64,000 bases of DNA from Plasticicumulans acidivorans. Lineage in GTDB: Bacteria > Pseudomonadota > Gammaproteobacteria > Competibacterales > Competibacteraceae. The DNA lies in contig NZ_QGTJ01000002.1 of NCBI RefSeq assembly GCF_003182095.1, forward strand, positions 526,435 to 590,434. Reading direction: 5' to 3'. A program made the position numbers and the translations under genes. Shown piece after piece: positions 35,628-44,129 of the stretch (its first letter is position 1; every line of letters begins with the position of its first letter). The notes under the pieces were generated by a model. The model had not been told where the DNA came from, made no database searches, and was given only the letters and a program-made list of their open reading frames with translations.

Positions 35628-36569
35628 ATGTCCGTCTACACCACCGTCGAGCGCACCGAACTCGCCGCCTTCGTCGCCGATTACGATATCGGTGCCTACG
35701 TCTCGCACCGGGGCATCAGCGAAGGCATTTCCAACACCAACTATTTCCTCGTCACCGAGCGCGACGAATACGTGCTGACGCTGTTCGAGCTGATCGGCTT
35801 CGACGACGTGCCCTATTACCTGGAACTGATGGCCTACCTCGCCGCCCGTGGTGTGCCCGGCGCACACCCGGTGGCCGATCGTGCCGGCAGTTTCATGAAA
35901 CCGCTGGCCGGCAAGCCGGCGGCGCTGGTCTACAAGCTCGAAGGGCGTGGCGTGAGCAGCCAGCCGAGCGTCGCGCAGTGCCGTGCCATCGGCGCGACGC
36001 TGGCGCAGCTGCACCTCGCCGGGCGTGACTTTCCGCAGTTTCGCGCCAACGATCGCGGCCCGGCCTGGGCGTCGGCGGCGGCGGCGCGCGTGCTGCCGAA
36101 GCTCGACGCCAGCGATGCCGCCCTGCTGCGCGAGGAACTCGACGCGCAGGCGGCGCACCCGCGCGCCCTGCTGCCGCAAGGGGTGATCCACGCCGATCTG
36201 TTCGTCGACAATGCGCTGTTCGACGGCGATCGCCTGTGCGGGCTGATCGATTTCTACTACGCCTGCACCGATGCGCTGGCCTACGACCTCGCCATCACGC
36301 TCAACGACTGGTGCAAGCTGGCCGACGGCACGATCGATCATGAACGCGCCGAGGCGATGGTCACCGCCTACCTTGCCGTGCGCCCCTTCGCCGCCGACGA
36401 GCGCGAGGCCTGGCCGCGGCTGCTGCGCGCCGCGGCGCTGCGCTTCTGGCTGTCGCGGCTGGTCGACAAGCTGTTCCCGATGCCGGGCGAGCTCACCTAC
36501 ATCAAAGACCCCGATGAGTACCGCCGCCTGCTGCTCGCCCACCGTGCCGATCCCTGGCAGCTGGGCTGA
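35628..36569 (+). CDS. thrB: Homoserine kinase (APH-fold, type II ThrB)
   Basis: ThrB phosphorylates homoserine in threonine synthesis. The 313-aa protein belongs to the aminoglycoside-phosphotransferase-fold type used by pseudomonads, not the GHMP type of enterobacteria. The catalytic segment VIHADLFVDNALF and the metal-binding GLIDFYYACTDALAYDLA are present. It is placed near polA and DUF2782, as in Pseudomonas. ThrA and ThrC are not in the window. Confidence 0.95.
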   Translation: MSVYTTVERTELAAFVADYDIGAYVSHRGISEGISNTNYFLVTERDEYVLTLFELIGFDDVPYYLELMAYLAARGVPGAHPVADRAGSFMKPLAGKPAALVYKLEGRGVSSQPSVAQCRAIGATLAQLHLAGRDFPQFRANDRGPAWASAAAARVLPKLDASDAALLREELDAQAAHPRALLPQGVIHADLFVDNALFDGDRLCGLIDFYYACTDALAYDLAITLNDWCKLADGTIDHERAEAMVTAYLAVRPFAADEREAWPRLLRAAALRFWLSRLVDKLFPMPGELTYIKDPDEYRRLLLAHRADPWQLG

Positions 36570-36601
36570 ATCCGCCCGCCGGCGAACGCTCGGCGGGAAC
36601 A

Positions 36602-36627
36602 AAAAAGGCCGCGACAGCGGCCTTTTT
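36602..36627. terminator. Bidirectional terminator between thrB and the DUF3149 gene
   Basis: AAAAAGGCCGC, a 4-base loop and GCGGCCTTTTT form a symmetric hairpin with A and T runs on both sides, serving thrB on the plus strand and the small membrane protein gene on the minus strand. Confidence 0.93.
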
Positions 36628-36652
36628 CATTGGAGGGATGATCGTCAGGCGT

Positions 36653-36790
36653 TCATTTCTTGGCCTGATCGTCCTTCGACTGGCCGATGAACAGCCAGCC
36701 GAAATAGGCTCCCATGCCGAGCATGAACAGGATGACGAGCGCGGTGAGCACGCCGGTCCAGTCGGAAAACAGCAGCTTGAGCACATCCAT
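36653..36790 (-). CDS. Small membrane protein, DUF3149 type
   Basis: Translation of the minus strand from the ATG at 36790 gives a 45-aa protein beginning MDVLKLLFSDWTGVLTA and ending QSKDDQAKK. One hydrophobic helix (about 16-37) is followed by a charged tail. This matches DUF3149, a family of short proteobacterial membrane proteins of unknown function. The gene ends 26 bp before the shared terminator. Confidence 0.85.
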   Translation of the reverse strand: MDVLKLLFSDWTGVLTALVILFMLGMGAYFGWLFIGQSKDDQAKK

Positions 36791-36874
36791 CGGCGGAGCA
36801 CCTGCGGGGGCTGGGAACGACGCTCCCAGTATTCGCCGAGCGGCCGCCGTCCGCTTTGCGAATTCGCAATGGCG

Positions 36875-36985
36875 TCAGCGGTATAGCCAGCGCCAGCAGC
36901 GGCGCAGCGTCTGCCAGAAACCACGCTGCGAAGCGCCGTTGCGCTGGCGCATGTGATCGATCTGGTTGCGCGTCATGTAGCTCAT
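36875..36985 (-). CDS. Possible 36-aa basic small protein
   Basis: A short frame from the ATG at 36985 reads MSYMTRNQIDHMRQRNG and ends in a tryptophan- and arginine-rich tail (LRRCWRWLYR). AGGA lies about 10 bases upstream. It is upstream of the DUF3149 gene on the same strand. I do not recognise the family; it could be a real small protein or chance. Confidence 0.3.
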   Translation of the reverse strand: MSYMTRNQIDHMRQRNGASQRGFWQTLRRCWRWLYR

Positions 36986-37106
36986 GGCAAGGTCCTGCAT
37001 GGCTTCAGGGGCCGGTGTCCGACCCGATGCGTCTACTTTGATGAAACTAATTCTCGAATGCAAGCGATAGGCGCATGCCCATGCGATCCATCGAAGCCGC
37101 GAGCCT

Positions 37107-37721
37107 TTACCAATCGTGCGGACAGCCGTGGCAGCCGTCCATCACCGTGTCCTGCAAAATCGTGTAACGCAGCAGCGCACCGTCGAGCTCGGCCTCGCGC
37201 AGATTGGCGTGGCTGAGCTTGGTTTCCTGCAGATTGGCGTTGTTCAGCCGTGCGCCCTGCAGATTGACCTTGTTGGCCCAGGCCATTTCCAGGCTCGCCG
37301 CGCTCAGGTCGGCACCGCTGAGGCTGGCGCCGCTGAGGCGGGCGAAGGCGAGGTTGGCACCGCGCAGGCGGGCACCGTCGAGCCGCGCGCCCTGCAGGAA
37401 CGCAAGCGACAGATCGGCCGCGTCGAGCTCGGCCTCGCGCAGGTCGGCTCCCTGCAGATTGGCGTGACGCAGGTCGGCGCGCGCCAGTTTGGCGCCGCGC
37501 AGCCGGGCGCCGTGCAGGTCGATGTTTTTCAGCGGGGCATGACGCAGGTCGGCGCCGGGGCAGTCGGCTCCGGGCTGCAGCCGGCAGCCGCGCCATTCGA
37601 GCGGTGCGGTGTCGAGCGGCGTTTCAGCGGGGATCGTCGTGCCGGCGGCATCGTCGGGCGAGGCGGCCAGGCTCGGCAGGGCAGCGGCCAGAGCGAAGCC
37701 CAGGGCCAGGAAGCGCTTCAT
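37107..37721 (-). CDS. Exported pentapeptide-repeat protein
   Basis: The 204-aa protein has a signal peptide (MKRFLALGFALAAALPSLAA) and then about 28 tandem copies of the A(D/N)LxX pentapeptide from residue 55 to 195, which fold into a right-handed square beta-helix. The C-terminal part ends with a short cysteine pair (DGCHGCPHDW). Such proteins can mimic DNA or act as scaffolds; a periplasmic one has no assigned function. It is downstream of the PQQ dehydrogenase gene on the same strand. Confidence 0.9.
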   Translation of the reverse strand: MKRFLALGFALAAALPSLAASPDDAAGTTIPAETPLDTAPLEWRGCRLQPGADCPGADLRHAPLKNIDLHGARLRGAKLARADLRHANLQGADLREAELDAADLSLAFLQGARLDGARLRGANLAFARLSGASLSGADLSAASLEMAWANKVNLQGARLNNANLQETKLSHANLREAELDGALLRYTILQDTVMDGCHGCPHDW

Positions 37722-37777
37722 CGGGGGAGTTCCTCGGTGCGGGCCGGGCGCCTGCGGCGGCGCCCGGCGCGGGCGGG

Positions 37778-39646
37778 TCAGCGGCTGGCGCTCTGCACGG
37801 CCTTGGGCAGCTTGAACACCCAGAACGAACCGCCCTGCGTGACGCGGGTGGTCAGATCGGCCATGTCACCGCCCCACAGCGGCACCGCGCCACCGTAGCC
37901 GGAGCTGACGCCGACGTACTGCTCGCCGTCCATCTCCCAGGTGATCGGCACGCTGACGATGCCGCTGCCGGTCTGGAACTTCCACAGCTCCCGGCCGCTG
38001 CTGGCGTCGAAGGCCTTCAGGTACCCGTCAGAGGTGCCGGTAAAAACCAGCCCGCCGGCGGTGGTGAAGGTGCCCGCCCACAGCGGCAGCTCCTCCTTGT
38101 GCTCCCAGACGATTTTGCCGCTGCCCGGATCGATCGCACGCAGGCTGCCGACGTGGTCCTCGTACATCTTGCGGATGCGAAAGCCCATGCCGAGGTACGC
38201 CGCGCCGGCGCTGTAGATCGGCGTCTCCGACCAGTAATCCTCCTTCCAGTGATTGGCCGGCACGTAGAACAGGCCGGTGTCCGGGCTGTAGGCCATCGGA
38301 TTCCAGTTCTTGCCACCGAGGAACGGCGGCGAGACTTCCACCACCGGCCCCTTGCTCTCGCCGTCCTTGGGTTTGGGGGGGCGCTGGCCGGCGACTTCGA
38401 GCGGCCGTCCGCTGGTGAGGTCGATGCCCCTGGCCCAGGTGATGCCGTCGACGAAGGGGAAGGCGTTGAGCAGCGCCGTCGGCCGGTTCGGCTGGCCATC
38501 GGCCGGCGCGGCGAGCTTTGCCGTGTCGGTGATGTAGAAAAAACCGTTGCGGTCGGCGTGTGCACCGGCCTTGAGCGTCCTGCCAGTCCGCGGGTCCTTG
38601 TAGTCGAAGAGGATGATCTCGTTGTTGCCGGAAAAGTCCCAGGTGTCGTTCGGCGTGTGCTGGTAAAAGCCCTTGAGCTCGCCGGTGGCGGCATCGACGT
38701 AAGCCTGCCCGGAGGTGAACAGCGAGTCGCCCGGTGTGCGCGCCCAGCCGTTCCACGGTGCCGGGTTGCCGGCGCCGATGACGATGGTGTTGGTCTCGGC
38801 ATCGAAGCTCGCCGACTGCCACGGCGCGCCGCCGCCGTGATGCCAGGGCTCGACCAGCTTGCCGTCCTTGTCGCGCGGCCACGACGGCGCATTGGCGTCG
38901 CCGGTCGGCGTCGACTCCTTGCCGTGGAGGCGGCCCATGTGGCCCTCGACCATCGGCCGGTACCAGACTTCCTCGCCGCTGTCCGGGTCGCGGGCGTAGA
39001 GGCCGCCGACGGCACCGAACTCGTCGCCGGAATTGCCGTGGATCAGCAGCACGCGGCCGGACTGGCGGTCCTTCACCAGCGTCGGCGCGCCGGTCATCGT
39101 GTAGCCGGCCTTGTGATCGGCGAACTTCTTGCGCCAGACGACTTTGCCAGTGTCCTTGTCGAGCGCCACGATCGCGGCGTCGAGCGTACCGAAGAACACC
39201 TTGTTGCCGTAGATCGCCGCACCGCGGTTGATCACGTCGCAGCACGGGCGGATGTCGTCGGGCAGGCGGTGCTGGTAGGTCCACAGCCGCTTGCCGGTGC
39301 GCGCATCGATGGCGAACAGCCGCGAGTACGAGGCGGTGACGTAGACCACGCCGTCGTGCACCAGCGCCTGCGCTTCCTGCCCGCGCTGTTTCTCATCGCC
39401 GTAGGACAGTGACCAGGCCGGCAGCAGCTGGGCGACGTTGCTGGTGTTGATCTGCTTGAGCGGGCTGTAGCGCTGCGCCTTCGGGCCCATGCCGTACATC
39501 AGCACATCACCGGGGGTGTCGGCGTCGTGGAGGATGTCGTCCCAGCTCACGTCCCTGGCGACGGCCGCGGGCAGGGCGGCGAGCAGGGCGAGGGCGAGCG
39601 GGGCGGCCGCAAAGCGGGCGCGCGTCAGGGGCTGCGGATGGTTCAT
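37778..39646 (-). CDS. PQQ-dependent alcohol dehydrogenase (type I, calcium-type residues)
   Basis: This periplasmic quinoprotein oxidises primary alcohols and passes electrons to a cytochrome c. The 622-aa protein has a signal peptide (about 1-30), an eight-bladed propeller with tryptophan-docking repeats, and the adjacent cysteine pair Cys135-Cys136 that forms the disulfide ring over PQQ. Asn294 (GAGNPAPWN) and catalytic Asp337 (WDFSG) are in place. Two residues after Asp337 is Ser339, not the extra aspartate of lanthanide-dependent XoxF/PedH, so calcium use is expected. There is no fused cytochrome domain. A pqqA gene lies 49 bp upstream on the same strand. Confidence 0.95.
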   Translation of the reverse strand: MNHPQPLTRARFAAAPLALALLAALPAAVARDVSWDDILHDADTPGDVLMYGMGPKAQRYSPLKQINTSNVAQLLPAWSLSYGDEKQRGQEAQALVHDGVVYVTASYSRLFAIDARTGKRLWTYQHRLPDDIRPCCDVINRGAAIYGNKVFFGTLDAAIVALDKDTGKVVWRKKFADHKAGYTMTGAPTLVKDRQSGRVLLIHGNSGDEFGAVGGLYARDPDSGEEVWYRPMVEGHMGRLHGKESTPTGDANAPSWPRDKDGKLVEPWHHGGGAPWQSASFDAETNTIVIGAGNPAPWNGWARTPGDSLFTSGQAYVDAATGELKGFYQHTPNDTWDFSGNNEIILFDYKDPRTGRTLKAGAHADRNGFFYITDTAKLAAPADGQPNRPTALLNAFPFVDGITWARGIDLTSGRPLEVAGQRPPKPKDGESKGPVVEVSPPFLGGKNWNPMAYSPDTGLFYVPANHWKEDYWSETPIYSAGAAYLGMGFRIRKMYEDHVGSLRAIDPGSGKIVWEHKEELPLWAGTFTTAGGLVFTGTSDGYLKAFDASSGRELWKFQTGSGIVSVPITWEMDGEQYVGVSSGYGGAVPLWGGDMADLTTRVTQGGSFWVFKLPKAVQSASR

Positions 39647-39695
39647 CGGATGTCTCTCCAGGGCTTGGCCTGTACGGCTCTGTGTGTGGGGGCGT

Positions 39696-39779
39696 TCAGC
39701 GGGTGGCGACGTACAGCGTCACTTCGAAGCCGAGACGCAGTGCCTCGAAATACGGCGGCTGCCAGACGGGGCTGCTCAT
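39696..39779 (-). CDS. pqqA: PQQ precursor peptide PqqA
   Basis: The 27-aa peptide MSSPVWQPPYFEALRLGFEV is followed by TLYVATR. PQQ is built from the glutamate and tyrosine of the conserved E-x3-Y core, seen here as EVTLY. A GGAGAC ribosome-binding site lies upstream of the ATG at 39779. The gene directly precedes the PQQ alcohol dehydrogenase, apparently in one operon. The processing genes pqqB-E are not in this window, so this is either a second pqqA copy or a pqqA separated from its partners. Confidence 0.9.
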   Translation of the reverse strand: MSSPVWQPPYFEALRLGFEVTLYVATR

Positions 39780-40098
39780 GCGGGAGTCTCCTGTTGCGCG
39801 GGTCGATGGCCGGCGGGCGGCCGTGAGGCGACCTTGGCAAAGCCCGCCGGGCAGCGGCCAGACCCCGGCGGCGGTGCGGGAACTGTTCCCGGCGGCCGGC
39901 GGGCGCAACACCCGGCGGCGGGCGGCGCGGGCAAAAAGAAAGGGTCGACCAAGGCTTGGTCGACCCTGCCAATGCCCCGGTCCCCAGGGTGTCACGGGAG
40001 TGTGCTGCCGCTCCGCTGGGCGGCCGGCAACGCGTGTGCAGCTTAGGTGCGGCGGGTGTCGCCGCGCTCGGGAATCCGTCCCGACGCGGTGCGGGCGT
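39780..40098. other. Control region between the sensor kinase gene and pqqA
   Basis: This gap of about 320 bp separates the sensor kinase gene and pqqA, both read leftward. It holds the kinase terminator and, nearer pqqA, GC-rich DNA in which I see no certain promoter. Since the two-component system next to it is of the MoxYX type, operators for the response regulator are likely here, but no palindrome could be assigned. Confidence 0.4.
39932..39966 (-). terminator. Terminator of the sensor kinase gene
   Basis: GGGTCGACCAA and TTGGTCGACCC form a perfect 11-bp stem with a 3-base loop (39942-39966); on the minus strand CTTTCTTTTTGC follows. It ends the leftward response regulator-kinase transcript before pqqA. 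Confidence 0.85.
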
Positions 40099-41412
40099 TC
40101 AGCCCGCGAGCGGCAGGCGCGCGCGCAGCCGCGTACCGGCGCCGGGTGCGGTGTCGATGCAGAGCTCGCCGCCGAGCGACTCGATGCGCTCGCGCAGGCC
40201 GAGCAGGCCGAAGCCGGCGCTGCACGGCTGCAGCTCGAAGCCGCAGCCGTCGTCCTCGATGCTCAGTTCGAGCTGCGCGCCGCGGGCGTGCAGGCGCACG
40301 CAGGCGTGCTGCGCGGCGGCGTGGCGGGCGATGTTGGTCAGCCCCTCCTGCACGATGCGGTAGACGTGAATGTCGGCGCCCGGGTGCTGCGGCAGCTGCG
40401 CGTCCCAGTGCAGCTGCAGGTCCAGCTGCGGCAGCCGGGCGCGCCAGTCCGCGCACATCTGTTCCAGCGCCGCGCGCAGACCGAGCGCATCGAGCATCAC
40501 CGGATGCAGGCGGCGGATCAGCTGGCGCACGCCGTCCTGGATCGCGCCGGCGTTGACGCTGATCGCCTCGGCGCTGTCGAGCACCGCCGGTGCGCTGGCG
40601 ACGCGGCGGATCAGTGCCGCATCGGCGCGGATCGCCGTCAGCGACTGGCCGAGCTCATCGTGCATCTCCGCGGCCAGCGCGCGCCGCTCTTCCTCGCGGG
40701 CCTGCAGCGCGTGCGCGGCGAGGCGGCGGTTGTCAGCGCGGCTCGCCGCCAGCCGTGCCGCCAGCGCGTCGATGTGGCGACCGATGCGGTCGAATTCCGG
40801 CAGGCCGCTGGCCGGCGTGGCGGCGCCGTAATCGCCGCCGGCCAGCGCATCGAGCCGCGCCGTCAGCCGGCCGACCGGCGCGAGGATGGTGCCGGCCAGC
40901 CACCAGGCGGCGAGGTTGACCAGCAGCGCGAAGCCGCCGAGCAGCAGCAGCAGCGCGTGGAAGTCGTTCCAGGCCTCGGCCAGCTCGTCGGCCGGATCGG
41001 CGTAGATGCGCAGCGTCAGCGGCGGGCCGCCGGCCTGCTGCAGCGTGCGCTCGAAGTGCGGCGTTTCCGCGGCCACCGCGTGCGCGAACCACGCCGGCAC
41101 CGTGGCGGGGCGTAGCGTGGCCGGTGCGGCCGGCGGGCCATCGGCGAGCTCGATGTGCAGATGGCGGTGGCGGCCGAGCGCACGCAGGCGCTCGATGTGA
41201 TTCAGCGGCGCGCTGAGGGCCTGCGCGCTCCAGTCGTCGATCAGCGCCAGCGCCAGGCCGGCGCTGGAATCGAGCTCCGCGCGCACCGCCTCGCGGGTGT
41301 TGTCGACGGCGATCAGCAGCGCGCCGCCGAGCGCACACAGCGTCAGCGCCGCCAGCGAAGCCGACAGCCGCGCGCGCAGGCTCAGCCGAGCCAGCCAGCC
41401 GCGTACCGGCAT
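40099..41412 (-). CDS. Sensor histidine kinase with LapD/MoxY-type N-terminal domain
   Basis: The 437-aa membrane kinase has a first helix at about 14-36, a periplasmic region of about 120 aa, a second helix (ALLLLLGGFALLVNLAAWWLA), a HAMP linker, and a HisKA_3-type dimerisation domain with the phospho-histidine in ALAAEMHDELGQSL, followed by a HATPase (DDGCGFE, GFGLLGLRERIESLGG). The N-terminal region resembles the LapD/MoxY domain; MoxY senses methanol metabolism in Paracoccus. Adjacency to pqqA and the PQQ dehydrogenase suggests it controls them. It is downstream of its response regulator. Confidence 0.9.
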   Translation of the reverse strand: MPVRGWLARLSLRARLSASLAALTLCALGGALLIAVDNTREAVRAELDSSAGLALALIDDWSAQALSAPLNHIERLRALGRHRHLHIELADGPPAAPATLRPATVPAWFAHAVAAETPHFERTLQQAGGPPLTLRIYADPADELAEAWNDFHALLLLLGGFALLVNLAAWWLAGTILAPVGRLTARLDALAGGDYGAATPASGLPEFDRIGRHIDALAARLAASRADNRRLAAHALQAREEERRALAAEMHDELGQSLTAIRADAALIRRVASAPAVLDSAEAISVNAGAIQDGVRQLIRRLHPVMLDALGLRAALEQMCADWRARLPQLDLQLHWDAQLPQHPGADIHVYRIVQEGLTNIARHAAAQHACVRLHARGAQLELSIEDDGCGFELQPCSAGFGLLGLRERIESLGGELCIDTAPGAGTRLRARLPLAG

Positions 41413-41420
41413 CGACCGCC

Positions 41421-42089
41421 TCAGACCGCCGCCACGCCGAGGCGGATCGCCAGCCGCGCCAGTTCCGCGCTGCTGGCGACGCCGAGCTTGGCGCGGATCA
41501 GGCTGCCGTAGTTGGCGACGGTCTTCGCCGACAGGCTCAGGCGCTGCGCGATCGCGTGCGGTGTCAGGCCGTCGGCGAGCAGGCGGAAGATCTCGAATTC
41601 GCGCGGCGACAGCGCTTCGAGCGGCGAGTCGGCCGCGTCGTGCGCCGCCAGTGCCAGGCGCCGGGCGATGTCGGCCGACAGGTAGCGCCGGCCGGCGCTG
41701 ACCGCGGCGACCGCTTCGACCAGCTCCTCCGACGGCGCCGCCTTGGTGACGTAGCCGAGCGCACCGGCCTCCAGCGCCTGGGTGGCGAAGGCCGGCTCGT
41801 CGTGCATGCTGAACACCAGCACGCGCACGCGGGCATCGCGCTGCAGCAGCCGGCGCAGCGTCTCCAGCCCGCCGCGTCCGCCCATGTTCAGGTCGAGGAT
41901 CACCAGCTCGCAGGGCTGTTCGACGAACAGCGCGTAGCCACGCTCGCCACTGTCGGCCTCGACACAGACGCGTGCCGCGCCGCAGGCTTCCAGCAGGCGG
42001 CGGATGCCGGCGCGGACGACGGCGTGGTCATCGATCAGCAGTACGCGCGGCGCGCGGCTGGGCAGCGGGGCGAGGACGGCTTGGCGCAT
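41421..42089 (-). CDS. NarL/FixJ-family response regulator (MoxX-like)
   Basis: The 222-aa regulator has a receiver domain (about 14-130; phosphorylated Asp in LVILDLNMGG, lysine in YVTKAAP) and a LuxR-type HTH (about 155-215; LSPREFEIFRLLADGLTPHAIA). It is encoded 8 bp before the MoxY-like kinase and is its likely partner. By analogy with MoxX or ErbR-type regulators it probably activates alcohol oxidation genes. Confidence 0.92.
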   Translation of the reverse strand: MRQAVLAPLPSRAPRVLLIDDHAVVRAGIRRLLEACGAARVCVEADSGERGYALFVEQPCELVILDLNMGGRGGLETLRRLLQRDARVRVLVFSMHDEPAFATQALEAGALGYVTKAAPSEELVEAVAAVSAGRRYLSADIARRLALAAHDAADSPLEALSPREFEIFRLLADGLTPHAIAQRLSLSAKTVANYGSLIRAKLGVASSAELARLAIRLGVAAV

Positions 42090-42230
42090 GACGGTGCTTT
42101 CGCTGAGGGGAACCCGGTCGGGATCTTCAGCAGGAACCGGGCCAGCGCCGTAACTGGCTGATCGAATGATATTTTTATCGTAACCTGGACGACGCGGCGT
42201 GACAGCCTGCGCCGCCCGCGTGACGTCGTG

Positions 42231-43100
42231 TCAGCCCCAGACCGCGGCCAGCGCGCGGCGCACGAAGTTCGGCTGCGCCAGCGCCGCGCGGTGGATGTCG
42301 GCGTTGTAGTAGTCGGTGACGAAGGGCTGTGCCGACTCGCGCGCGGCATCGAAGGCGTGCGTGCCGCCGGCGCGCTTGGCGGCGAAAGCCGCCGACCACC
42401 AGCCGGACTGGTACACCGGCTGCGGGAAGTGCAGCTCGGTGGCCTCGGCGAAACCGGCGGCCCTGAGGTTGCGGTGCATCGGCACGATGCAGTCTTCGAG
42501 CTGGAACATCGGCGATTCCGACTGCTGCACGTAGAGACCGTCGGCGGCGAGCACGCGCACCACCTGGCGCAGGAACGGTTCGGCGAACAGCCCGGTCGAC
42601 GGGCCGAAAGGATCGGTGGAATCGACGATGACCAGATCCCAGCTGCCGTCGGCGGAGTCCTCGACGTATTTCACGCCGTCCTCGAACACCAGCTCGGCAC
42701 GCGCATCGGCGTTGGATTCGGTCAGCGCCGGGAAGAACTGCACGGCGGCGCGGGTCACCGCCTCGTCGATGTCGCACTGCACGACGCGCTCCACGCCCGG
42801 GTGCTTGAGCACTTCGTGCAGCGTGCCGCAGTCACCGCCGCCGATGATCAGCACGCGCCGGGGCTGCGGGTGCGCGTACAGCGCCGGGTGGGCGAGCATC
42901 TCGTGGTAGAGGAAGTTTTCGCGCTCGGTGAGCATGATGATGCCGTCGATCGCCAGCATCCGCCCCCAGCCCCGGGTCTGGTAGACCTCGATCTTCTGGA
43001 ACGGGCTCTGTTCCTCGTGCAGCTTGCTGGTGACCTTCAGCGAGAAGGCGGACGGGGCATCTTCGAAGACGTCGGAAAACCAGCTCGAATCCAGGGCCAT
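42231..43100 (-). CDS. speE: Spermidine synthase
   Basis: SpeE transfers the aminopropyl group of decarboxylated SAM to putrescine. The 289-aa protein has the binding motifs IIGGGDCGTLHEVLKH and the catalytic DSTDPFGP. The N-terminal beta-domain (QKIEVYQTRGWGRMLAIDG) is present. No speD or speA lies in the window. A 140-bp AT-richer gap separates it from the response regulator gene. Confidence 0.96.
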   Translation of the reverse strand: MALDSSWFSDVFEDAPSAFSLKVTSKLHEEQSPFQKIEVYQTRGWGRMLAIDGIIMLTERENFLYHEMLAHPALYAHPQPRRVLIIGGGDCGTLHEVLKHPGVERVVQCDIDEAVTRAAVQFFPALTESNADARAELVFEDGVKYVEDSADGSWDLVIVDSTDPFGPSTGLFAEPFLRQVVRVLAADGLYVQQSESPMFQLEDCIVPMHRNLRAAGFAEATELHFPQPVYQSGWWSAAFAAKRAGGTHAFDAARESAQPFVTDYYNADIHRAALAQPNFVRRALAAVWG

Positions 43101-43256
43101 GCGGGCATTCTCCTGCGGGTGCGATGGGCGGCCGGCGCTGGCGGCGCGCGAAGCGGCGCATTCTACAACAGCCCTGTGAACACCCTGCCGACTCGCCGTG
43201 GCCGCGGGCGGGCGCTACGCTGCGCGGCGATTTTCTCCATTGCCGAGGTGCACTGC

Positions 43257-44129
43257 ATGAAAGCCGGAGTCATCGGACTCGGCGCGATGGGCTACCCCAT
43301 GGCGCTCAATCTGCATCGGGCCGGGTTGCTGGCGTCGTTCTGGAACCGCACACCGGCGCGCGCCGAGGCGCTGGCGGCGGAGACCGGCGTCGCTGCCGCG
43401 TCCGATCCGGCGGCGGTGGCGGCGGCCTGCGAGGTGCTGATCACCTGCGTGTCGGCCGACGCCGATCTGCTCGAAGTGATCGACGCGCTGCTGCCGGGTG
43501 CGCACGCCGGGCTGATCGTCTGCGACTGCTCGACGGTAGCCGCCGGCACCGCGCGTGAGGCGGCGCAGCGGCTCAGGCACGCCGGCGCGGGTTTTCTCGA
43601 CACGCCGGTGTCGGGCGGCGTCGAAGGCGCGCGCAAGGGTACGCTGTCGGTGATGGCCGGCGGCGAGGCGGCGCTGCTGGAGCGGGCCTGCCCGGCGCTG
43701 GAGGCGATTTCCGCACGCATCGGCCTGCTCGGCCCGGTCGGCAGCGGTCAGGCGACCAAGGCCGTCAATCAGATCATGTGCGCCGGCATCGGCCAGGCGG
43801 TGAGCGAGGCGCTGGCCTTCGGCCGGGCGATGGGGCTCGGTCTCGACCAGGTCGTCGACGTGGTGCGTGCCGGCGCCGCCGGTAACTGGTTCCTCGATCA
43901 TCGCGGCCACACCATGATCCGCGACGAGAACACCATCGGTTTCAAGACCCGGCTGCTGGTCAAGGATCTCGACATCTGCGTCGACATGGCGCGCGCCGTT
44001 GGCGGCAGCCTGCCGACCATCGAGGGCCTGCTGCCGCAATACCGCGAGCTGATCGAGCGGGGCCACGGCGACGAAGACCACTCGGCGCTGTACCGGATCA
44101 AGCGCCGCCTGTTTCCGGAGTTGGAATGA
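43257..44129 (+). CDS. 3-hydroxyisobutyrate dehydrogenase-family oxidoreductase
   Basis: The 290-aa protein (ATG 43257) is a beta-hydroxyacid dehydrogenase: N-terminal NAD(P)-binding GLGAMGYPMALNL, substrate-binding DTPVSGGVEGARKGTLSVMAGG and the catalytic lysine in GQATKAVNQ. Family members include 3-hydroxyisobutyrate, tartronate semialdehyde and glyoxylate/succinic semialdehyde reductases; the substrate here is open. The stop overlaps the next gene (ATGA). Confidence 0.9.
   Translation: MKAGVIGLGAMGYPMALNLHRAGLLASFWNRTPARAEALAAETGVAAASDPAAVAAACEVLITCVSADADLLEVIDALLPGAHAGLIVCDCSTVAAGTAREAAQRLRHAGAGFLDTPVSGGVEGARKGTLSVMAGGEAALLERACPALEAISARIGLLGPVGSGQATKAVNQIMCAGIGQAVSEALAFGRAMGLGLDQVVDVVRAGAAGNWFLDHRGHTMIRDENTIGFKTRLLVKDLDICVDMARAVGGSLPTIEGLLPQYRELIERGHGDEDHSALYRIKRRLFPELE

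Noticed and set aside
37604-39412. 602-aa open frame antisense to the PQQ dehydrogenase
   Set aside because: No domain or start-site support; opposite to a well-conserved enzyme.
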